This document shows, one piece after another, positions 55,799 to 64,000 of a DNA stretch of 64,000 nucleotides (positions within the stretch are counted from its first letter, which is position 1; each line of letters begins with the position of its first letter). This DNA comes from Maniola hyperantus. Its lineage: Eukaryota; Arthropoda; Insecta; Lepidoptera; Nymphalidae. The stretch is from the NCBI RefSeq assembly GCF_902806685.2, contig NC_048547.1:310001-374000 (forward strand), read 5' to 3'. The position numbers were made by a program, and so were the translations under genes. Below the pieces are notes generated by a model. The model was not told where the DNA came from. It made no database searches and saw only the letters and a program-made list of their open reading frames with translations.

Positions 55799-55844
55799 AC
55801 GGAAAGTCGTGGGATTGAAGTGAATGAAATCCATACGTCATCGT

Positions 55845-56165
55845 CAACCGATAGATGTCCACAGCTGGACGTAAGTCTCTTGTAGGGACTTCCACATGCC
55901 ACGGTTTTATGCCGCCTGAATTCAGCGGATCCCTGTGACTTGTTTGATGTTAAAAAAAAAAAAAAATTTAAAATAAAATAAAAATAAAAATTGGATATGT
56001 GCCCTGCCCATTGCTAGTTTAGCTTCGCAACCCACTGAGCTACGTCAGTAAATTTAGTTCTCTTACAGATCACTTCGATTCTGATGGGATCACATAGATA
56101 CACTCCAAGCAGTTCTCTCCATCGCCTGCTGAGTGACTGATCAGAAAGATCATAAGAACATGATT
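55845..56165 (-). mobile_element. Family F LINE 3' end, antisense
   Basis: CAACCGATAGATGTCCACAG, GGGACTTCCACATGCCACGG and CTCCATCGCCTGCTGAGTGA in reverse. An A-rich stretch at 55952-55990 interrupts it. Confidence 0.65.
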
Positions 56166-57634
56166 TTCATAGTTAATTTGCGTGGCAGCCATTTTGAAAA
56201 TTTTATTAGGTATTCGTTATTAAAACGGCATTAGAAATATATACCCTCTGTGAAAAATCCAACTCTCTACTTATTTACCGTTCATGAGATTCAGATACAG
56301 CATGCTGACAGACAGATAGACGGACAGAGTGACGGACAGAAGGACGGACAACGGAGGCTTAGTCATTTTGGTACCCTTTGGGAACTTTTGATAAATTATC
56401 GATAGATTTTTTTCTCTTCAATTTTTTTTTTCAAAATATTTTGTTAGAATATAATGAACTTCTACACGTCAAAGTTATAACTTCTAAAAATGAAAGTCAA
56501 AACATACACTTGCGTATTTCCCGTATTCGGAAGGGTAAGAATAACAAGCAACCCTTTTGTTATCTGAAAAGGAACTAGGCCGAAGAGCAAGTATCCTTTT
56601 TGTGCAAAGTTCCGCATTTCCCGGGATGAAGTTATCGACGGCCGGGGCACTCAAGTCCATTAACGCCTGCCCCGGTGTCAAACCGGAGATTATCATAAAT
56701 CATAGGCATTTCCTTGGAAAAGGCAAAAACAGACCGATTCCCGCGCCTCCATTTATATCCCGCTCCATTAGGCTTAGTATGCGATATCACTTCTCACCGA
56801 CGTTTGATAGAATTCGCGTATCGAAACACAGCATTAGGGTAAAATGGACCTAAGATCTTTGATTTATAGTGAAAATTCGAACAACAACGATAACGGTCCT
56901 CTCGATAGACCTAAGTCAATCGGGCTGTGGGACTCGAGGCTTGGTCTCCTCGCCCAGACATTTCCTCACACGTGGCGCCTTGCTACCTGGAACTTTTTAC
57001 TTTTTGACTTGGAAGGCCAAGGTCTCGTCTTTCTATAGCGTAGACCTTATTGTATTATCTTCTCCGTGTAGTGTCAAATCTGGTGGTGTCGTCAATCCCT
57101 TGCATCGTCCTGTCCGTCACCACTGATGCCTGCGTTGGTGTCGGGTGCCTACTTGTGGTGACTGCAGACGCTCGTGACAATGGACACCTGACGCTGCACT
57201 GTACTCGCTGTAAAATAGTGCGCGCGAGATGACGGATATATTCATCCGAGTCAAAAATTCAGTACCACCGATTTAAATTTTACAAATTTTCCACTTGGGG
57301 CGCTGGCTGAAGATGTATGGAGGAACTTCTGTTTTGAAACAAGGGTGTTGCGATCCATTTTACTTTAACGCTGAAGTGTTTAGACGCTCGAATTCTATCA
57401 ACATTGGCGAGATGTAAAATCTCATACTAAGAGCCAGACCCTCATGCATAGGGATGACCGGCCCCTTTAGTAAGAAAAATGATTTGTTCCCAGTTTTGCG
57501 GTCAATCCTGTTTTCTATTATACAAATTTCGGGACGGGGTACATGGATAAAATAATAATATTTTATTTGTTAAGTGTGTATATAAATCTAAATGTTTATA
57601 AAAAGAAAAGTTTTGGCTCAATGACTTTGAATCA
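56166..57634. other. Mostly non-repeat DNA with unexplained open frames
   Basis: 56230-56390 is a family G end. 56557-56853 is open for 98 codons (plus) and 56484-56696 for 70 codons (minus) across one GC-richer block; neither has a known domain. 57050-57235 is GC-richer with no splice support. This is the least repeat-like stretch of the right half. Confidence 0.35.
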
Positions 57635-58175
57635 TGACATCATGATCGACCCATCGCCGGCTCACTACAGTGCACGGGTCTCCTCTCAGAGCGAGAAGGG
57701 TTTTGGCCATAGTCTACCATGCTGGCCATGTGCGGATTGGTAGACTGCACACAGCTTTGAGAACATTATGGAGAACTCTCAGGCATGCAGGTTTCTTCAC
57801 GATATTTTCCTTCACCGGTAAAGCAAGTGATATTTAATTAATTAAAACGCACATAACTCCGAAAAGTTAGAGGTGCGTGCCCGGGATCGAACCCCCGACC
57901 TCCGATTAGATGGCGGACGTCCTAACCATTAGGCTATCACAGCTTACAACTGACTTTTGAATGCCCAGCTCAAATTCTTGGGACTAGAAAGAAATATTGG
58001 ACTTACTTGCTTACGCGGTGAAGGAAAACATCGTGAGACCCTGAACTTATGACAGAATCCTCCAGAATTTTCTCAAAAGTTAGTAAAGTCTGCTAATCAG
58101 CAATTGGCCAGCGTGGTAGGCTAGGTCTCTTCTCATTGTTACAGGATATCTGTGCTCAGTAGCAAGCCAAAGATA
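57635..58175. repeat. Two family C SINEs in opposite orientations
   Basis: 57635-57945 is a long minus copy with the tRNA-like end CATTAGGCTATCACAGC. 58005-58175 is a plus fragment (GAAGGAAAACATCGTGAGAC). Confidence 0.65.
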
Positions 58176-58179
58176 GTGG

Positions 58180-58290
58180 TAGGTACCGAACCAGTGGTAA
58201 ATTGTTTTGACGATTCAAAAGCACTTGTAAAAGTTTACTTGAATAAAAACATATTTATTAGAATAAATATGTTTTTATTCAAGTAAACTT
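58180..58290. repeat. Family H tail ending in a perfect foldback
   Basis: 58231-58259 (AAGTTTACTTGAATAAAAAC and on) is followed, after AG, by its exact reverse complement to 58290: 29-bp arms with a 2-nt loop. Confidence 0.8.
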
Positions 58291-58690
58291 GGAGGGCGGG
58301 CGGTGCATGTCGCATGCTGCATGTTGTACCATACAGATTTTATTTGTGTAAGCGGATTATAGCAAATTACGCTTTTGGTTGATTATAGAGTATCATTTGG
58401 GTTTTTAAGAGGTAACAAAGGAAAAAGAAATTGCAGCGTCAAAAGATCATGAAGTGAACCTTACTCTATTATAGTTACTGTGGAGTATTTCGCAGGACTC
58501 ACATTAGGTTCGGGTTGCGCTAACGCCGCAATAGCAATAACAATAAACATAAAATGATAACACAAAGCATCGCCTTCGCAAAGTGGCGTCGTTACATTTT
58601 ATTTCTTTTATCTTTCCCCCGCATTAAACTTGCAAGCAACTTTACGCGACCTAATGAATTTAATTCAAGTCCATCATGTAAAATACCTAC
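58291..58690. other. AT-rich DNA, no gene seen
   Basis: Nothing recognised. Confidence 0.4.
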
Positions 58691-58767
58691 ATCGCCCACG
58701 CAGGCCTACTACTGAGTACAGCTTTTGGGCCGTAGTACACCACGCTGTCTGTATGGAGCTGTCCATA

Positions 58768-59245
58768 GAGCGCACTCTGACTTTGTTTAGACTTAATACA
58801 AAGTTAAAACGAGACAGAACTACATCTCTTACATAAAATGTGTCTCGTTTTAACTCAATCTTAAGGCGAGTCACCGATTTAATATTTTAGATTTAAATTA
58901 TAGAAGTCCTGTTGAAAACCAAAATTTAGCAGGTTCTCTGTAGTACTTAAAGACAAATATTTCCATATAAAAATTATTTGCCAAGTCAGAAATTTAAGTA
59001 CCTATTAAATAATTCGTTTTAGACTTTTTTTTCGGCTTATTTCAAGATTTTATTTGATCGAGTGAAGTACTTCCTATTGTGTATCAAAATAGCACATTCT
59101 TTAGACAATGTCTTAAGGTATATTGTATATTTTTAGCAAGGCCATTATTTAATAGTAAATCCTAAAACATTTGATCTAGCAAACCAGTTTTTTCCGCTTA
59201 GCCTCGGTGACTCGCCTTAAGTCTGGGTAAAGTCAAAGTGCGCTC
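58768..59245. mobile_element. Tc1-type MITE inserted in a family C SINE, with its own small insertion
   Basis: Left GAGCGCACTCTGACTTTG and right CAAAGTGCGCTC are inverse, continuing into AAGGCGAGTCACCGA / TCGGTGACTCGCCTT. TA at 58766-58767 and 59246-59247. A 67-bp foldback (AGTTAAAACGAGACA ... TGTCTCGTTTTAACT) breaks only the left end. The flanks (58690-58765 and 59248-59290) are the two halves of a family C SINE. Confidence 0.75.
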
Positions 59246-59290
59246 TATATCTCAGCCTAAGTGTAGATTGGCAGACTTTTGAGAATTGAC

Positions 59291-59622
59291 TGAATTTTAT
59301 CTGTTATTTTCTTTTTAAAACTAACACGATACTTTTTATGTCTAGTTAGTTCCATGAGATATTTGAAATTGTACGCAGACGAAGTCGCAGGCAACTGCTA
59401 GTAGGTAAGAATTCAGGCTCGTAAAAATAACCTGATTGATTTTATATCATCCAATTTTTGCGTAGGCGTAAAAATTCAGACACAATTGGCGGGTTATTTT
59501 TTATGCAAACGACTTAGATACATATATGAATATGTAAAACATTTTTGTTGAAATTTACTACACTAAAACTCGATGAATACGTCATACTCAATAGATTTCT
59601 GCGCCCGAATAATAGTAAAGTA
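59291..59622. other. AT-rich DNA, no gene seen
   Basis: 59350-59405 is a degraded family A/B end (CAGACGAAGTCGCAGGCAAC). Otherwise featureless. Confidence 0.4.
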
Positions 59623-59877
59623 GCTTATGCTCGCGACTTCGTCCGCGTGGTCTACACAAATTTGAAACCCCTATTTCACCCCCTTAGGGGTTGAATTTTC
59701 TTAGAATGTAATGTTTTTTATTCATGTAAACCTTTTACAAGTGCCTATGAATAGTCAGGTAGTTTTGATTTACCACTGGTTCGGAATGCCGTTCCCACCG
59801 AGAAGAAAAATCCTTTCTTAGCGGATGCCTAGCGGATTTCTTAGCGGATGATCCGTCCAGTAGTTAGAGATGTGCGT
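59623..59877 (-). repeat. Family A repeat with a nested family H tail, running into the gap
   Basis: TAGCTTATGCTCGCGACTTC to GGGGTTGAATTTTC, then the family H insert 59704-59810 (CCTTTTACAAGTGCC, CCACTGGTTCGGAATGCCG), then CCTTTCTTAGCGGATGCC of family A resumes. Cut by the N run. Confidence 0.65.
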
Positions 59878-60077
59878 NNNNNNNNNNNNNNNNNNNNNNN
59901 NNNNNNNNNNNNNNNNNNNNNNNNNNNNNNNNNNNNNNNNNNNNNNNNNNNNNNNNNNNNNNNNNNNNNNNNNNNNNNNNNNNNNNNNNNNNNNNNNNNN
60001 NNNNNNNNNNNNNNNNNNNNNNNNNNNNNNNNNNNNNNNNNNNNNNNNNNNNNNNNNNNNNNNNNNNNNNNNNNNNN
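59878..60077. other. Assembly gap, 200 N
   Basis: Exactly 200 unknown bases, a common placeholder length, so the true size is unknown. Open frames that cross it are meaningless. Confidence 0.98.
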
Positions 60078-61286
60078 CTGGTATGACAAAACATTTAATG
60101 GCTGTAAAATCAATCCAGCAAATTTTCCGAATTTTAGTATTTTGAACGATAAACTATATCGTTACAGTAAATGTAAATACCAGCTTCTCAGTGAGTTCGA
60201 CTGGAAAGAGGTAGTCCACAAGAACGACATCCTTAGAATTATGCAACAAAACCATGCAGATGCAACTGCAGGTCATTTTGGTGTGTTCAAAACTCATCGC
60301 AGATTATCCCTCAGATATTTTTGGCGTGGTATGTATAAGGACGTGGTTGAGTACGTTAAGAATTGTGATACTTGCTCTGCGTATAAACACACGACATCAG
60401 CCACTCCAGGTCTGCTAGGGAAGCCTAAAGTCTGCGAGAGACCTTTTCAGGTCATTTCGGCTGATTTAGTCGGACCTTTGCCTAGGTCTAAATCAGGATT
60501 TACATTTCTTTTGTGGTGACGTGTTGTTTTTCGAAATATACAATGTTGTTTCCGTTACGGCGTGCCACAGGTGCCGCTGTTGTTAAAGCGCTAGAGAATT
60601 TTGTATTTTTGAACCATAGTGTTCCAGAGACTGTGATTGTGGACAATGGGTCCCAATTTACAGGATCTGAATTCCGTAATCTCATTAAGCGTTATAATAT
60701 TCCGAAATTACACTACACACCACTGTACACTCCGCAAGTTAACCTTGTTGAGAGGTACAATAAGGTTGTTATGACTGCTGTAGCCGCTTTTGTGAAAGAT
60801 AACCACAGGTCCTGGGACGAAAACCTGTACAAGGTCCAGTTCGCCATAAACAGTGCGGTTAATGAATCCACTGGATTCTCCCCGTTCTTCCTTGTCCACG
60901 CTAGAGAACCGGTTTTAAATGGTTCCTTCTATAAGGACACGGATAAGGAGTACGAGGCCGGAATTCCAAGGGAGGAATACGCAGGAAAGTTTGGAACTTT
61001 GGAGGACATATTTGGTCAGGTTAGGAGAAATTTGTTTCAGGCTCATGCAGAGTATGCAACGCATTACAACTTAAGGCGTAGGTCTGCAAGCTATTCTGTT
61101 GGGGATATAGTGTGGAAAAAGACCTATCCACAAAGCGACGCTACAAATTTTTTCGCAGCTAAGCTGGCACCTAAGTATGAAAAGTGCAGGGTTGTCAAGG
61201 TTTTGTCACCTTTGGTTTACGAACTAGTTAGAGTAGCTGACAACCACCCAATAGGCACTTGGCATATTAAGGATATTAAGAAGTAG
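60078..61286 (+). pseudogene. Retrotransposon pol, integrase region, one frameshift
   Basis: The zinc-binding HHCC domain is encoded at about 60250-60390 (HADATAGHFG and CDTC). The catalytic core has Asp at 60462-60464, Asp at 60642-60644 and Glu at 60750-60752, i.e. all three DDE residues with the usual spacing. A C-terminal part with SVGDIVWKK follows, and a stop at 61284-61286. The frame breaks at about 60513-60519, where the first frame meets TGA and the second carries on with no ATG, consistent with a 1-bp loss. The element is therefore probably dead unless the break is a sequencing error. Order (integrase last in pol) fits Ty3/gypsy. Confidence 0.85.
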
Positions 61287-62107
61287 ATATTTGCCATTAC
61301 TTAGTTTGGTCTAAACTGTTTGAATATTTAAGTTATCAATATTCAATTAGGAATTTGTATGAGTGTAGTGATGTTCTGAATTAACAGTAACATTACCATG
61401 GTTCAGTTGAGGATGAATGTAGTGGATGTATGTAGGGATGAATATGTGATGATTGGAATGCTTGTGGTAGACCAACCGGTTGAGAAAGTAAAAATGCAAA
61501 TATCGTACTTTGGGGATAACGAAAAGGGGGGGGGTTTTGTGTTTTGTTTTCGTTTTTTCTTCTAGATAATGGATCATTTCTGTTATTTTTCCGATTCTGT
61601 TCCGAGATCTATTTTCTAGGAGAGTTATTTCGTTTTTTTTCTCATATTCCGATTTTGATTCGGTTTTATTTTTCCGAATGGGATAGAGAACGGTTGCCAT
61701 ATCAGATGGACCCGTTCACAACCAGATTTTCCGTATTTGTTGAGTAACAAATATTACGATGGTAGTTTAAAAGAGTGAACCACCGTAGGCCTAGACGCAT
61801 TCTATCAGTCAGCTGAAGAATGATGCCAAGATGTTTCCACTCAAGTGTCTTAGACACCATGAAGTTTTTTTGTATATATTCTTTTTAGAAGTTAGGGTTG
61901 TGTAGTTAAGTATAATGTATAAAACCTTACACTGTTTTCAGTATATTTATTTTGTTAGACAATTTTCCTTGTTAGTAGTAGATGTGCGTTCACGCGTAAC
62001 TTCTGTGTTTTTTTTTGTTTGTTTCAGGCAAATTGTTAGTAGTTGTTGGATGACGCTGAGGGCAGCGTGGTTCAACCTGTTGAACCTTTTCGTAGGAGGG
62101 GAAGTAT

Positions 62108-62900
62108 TGTGACGTTGTAAATTTTGAACTACTAACTAGCGTTTCGCTTTTAATAAAAATCAATTTGTTCAAAGTATGTTGGTGCCACCTAGCATCAAGG
62201 TGCAGAACTACGCGTGGGTCGATGTTCAGAGTTCATTCGAGCCACAATAGATGGCGTTTGCTTCGTTGTCAATTGTCGTAAAAATAAAACAAAATAATTA
62301 AATAAAACCATAATATCATTTGTTTATTGTTAAGTCATTAACAAAACGGTTCTTATAATATATCCTTAGGTTCCGCAAATATTCAAAAATGAATTGGCTT
62401 CATGATCAAACTAAATGAGAGCGGCCACACTCGGGTTGCGTCTGGCAACACCGATTGGTGAGATTTAGAATTTTTCTGGAGTCAACATGTGAAGACGAAT
62501 TTTTTCGTTCCAGGAAAATCTCACTCTTTTTCGCCCATGGCTTCGCCTGGGAAAATACAATAGTTATAAATTTAGTCATCCTAACGTATTTCAATGTTTC
62601 ATCAATTATGGTGAGTGAAAAATCAAGTAATGTGGATTCGACAAAATGGCGGTTTGGTTAGAGAAAATCCTAATTTCATGATTTCCCTTTCAGTTCCAGT
62701 TATTTTACCTTCCCAAATAAATGAGGATAATGGGTTGTGGGTGGACTCCTGAAAACCATTGGTGGCCAGGAGTTCAATAGGTGAGTTGTGTTTGATCGGG
62801 AAAATTCCACGTGTCGAAATTTTCACACAGCACAAATTATAATCTTGTTTTTCTTTGTTACAGGGTTTCCGTTTGCGTTTCCGTTTTTAGTTTTCGGTTT
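62108..62900 (+). repeat. Probable 3' LTR (right end uncertain)
   Basis: Starts TGTGACGTTG right after the polypurine tract. Contains AATAAA at 62283-62288 and again near 62300, suitable for R-region polyadenylation. No second LTR is available for comparison. Confidence 0.5.
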
Positions 62901-64000
62901 TCCGTTTTTTTCGCTTTCGTTTTCCGTATTTATTTCCTTTGCACATTCACGTTGGCAACTTAATTTCTATGGATAAGACTTGGTGAAAATCTTTGTAATG
63001 AAACATTTCGGTTGTGAAGAATCAAGTTAAATCGAGTTTTGGGAGCTTGGCCGATGCCGTCCAGCTACATTGCAGTCTTCGCACCTACAAGTAAGCAAAT
63101 GTTTGTATCCTGGAACAGTTTAGTGAACCTTCTTAGTGTATGTGTACAGTAAGAACCCTGTCTTTACTACTGAGCTTTTATTTTGAAACAATTTTATGAA
63201 TTTTACTGTGTCATTGTCTATTCCATGCCAATGGCATCTTAAATTTTAAAACATAGATTTTATGTACTATCTACCTAAGGCATTCTAATGTATCTAAATT
63301 AAGTCTTGGCATTAAGCTAGAATAACTAAGCATTATTAGCCATCACTATGTATTAAGCGACCCCGGTAAAAGTTACATTAAAAAACAATTTTGCCTAACA
63401 TCTAGCAAATTTCATTTATAACACCTCATATACATTACAAGGGAGTCGACGGCTAGCTTCTATTCTTTACTAGGTAGATAGATCAAGTAAGTAAAATTAT
63501 TTTTTTTTTCCTCTAATCTTTGTAAGGTGGTAGATTATTCCGTATCCGGGTATATTTCTATTCCGCCCAATTTACCACCCTTACAAAGGTTCATAACATT
63601 TAGCTATCTTGTGTTCCCTTTTACTTTCACATCTCAAAGTTTCACGCATGATTAAGGTTTGGAAGCAAGGTATTGTTTTCCTAGCTTTTTATGCTCCTAT
63701 GCTCTCCTGGTACTTTATTCATGTAAGCTACAGTTGGTACGTCTAAAGGTCTTCGGCATTAAACTTGCGCAGTGGTTGATATATCCGTGTACATATTTGG
63801 CGTCTCGTTAAAAGACCTCTGACCTTGTACCTGCGCAGTGGGTGATTTATGGCTAGAGTAGGTATAAGTAATCCGCTTATTTTACATAATCAACTCAATT
63901 ACTATTATGCTTATGCAGCGTGTTTTGGGCTTTAACTTGTCCCTTTCCGTCCCCTTAATAACCCCCATGTTCCAAACTTTTTTTTTATGAAAGAATATTA
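62901..64000. other. LTR end or flanking DNA, no gene seen
   Basis: 63524-63590 has an inverted pair TTTGTAAGG.GGTAG / ACCACCCTTACAAAGG. 63765-63845 repeats GCGCAGTGG.TGAT twice. No open frame of note. Confidence 0.35.

Larger units (their letters stand above)
60078..62900 (+). mobile_element. Ty3/gypsy-type LTR retrotransposon, 3' half
   Basis: Integrase coding sequence directly after the gap, a non-coding 3' region (61287-62093), a polypurine tract AGGAGGGGAAG (62094-62104) and then TGTGACGTTG, the probable start of the 3' LTR. Gag, protease, reverse transcriptase and the 5' LTR are in or beyond the gap. The right end is a rough guess: I could not find the LTR end. Confidence 0.8.

Noticed and set aside
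59841..60145. Long open frames across 59,878-60,077
   Set aside because: They consist of unknown bases; only the part after 60,077 is real sequence.

Overview
The window looks like a lepidopteran (moth or butterfly) nuclear contig: AT-rich, eukaryotic splice sites, no bacterial gene organisation, and a dense mosaic of short interspersed repeats of kinds I associate with Lepidoptera (the GCCCGCGACTTCGTCCGCG family, tRNA-headed SINEs, GGGTTCCGTAC elements, and 3' ends of non-LTR retrotransposons). The organism call is an inference from repeat style; I could not run a search.

One host gene can be supported. Six exons on the + strand (11746-11831, 12446-12712, 13327-13479, 14118-14265, 14990-15157, 15430-15666) join in frame into the last 352 residues of an SH2-domain adaptor. 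The SH2 domain is tensin-like and is followed by a His/Pro-rich tail and a stop. The 5' part of the gene is upstream of the window or in exons I could not find. Its last intron has a GC donor, and transposon debris lies within about 25 bp of several of its splice sites.

The rest is intergenic or intronic DNA built of mobile elements. 1-11.7 kb: SINE fragments, LINE tails and at least four inverted-repeat elements. 15.7-44.3 kb: more of the same, including a full hAT-type MITE with an 8-bp target duplication that carries a nested SINE (24.9-25.4 kb), a Tc1-type MITE family (17.2 and 33.3 kb), a tRNA-headed SINE nested in an older repeat (38.1 kb) and two minisatellites. 44.3-49.4 kb: a 5.09-kb palindrome, two 2.53-kb arms around a 19-nt spacer with no difference that I could see, the most striking object in the window. 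49.4-59.8 kb: a second hAT MITE at the palindrome edge, a GC-rich tandem duplication, an R1/jockey-like LINE end, and nested MITEs. 59,878-60,077 is a 200-N assembly gap. It is followed by the integrase half of a Ty3/gypsy-type retrotransposon with one frameshift, a polypurine tract and the start of a 3' LTR.

I saw no convincing functional tRNA or rRNA gene. Repeat family letters (A to K) are my own labels for this window only.
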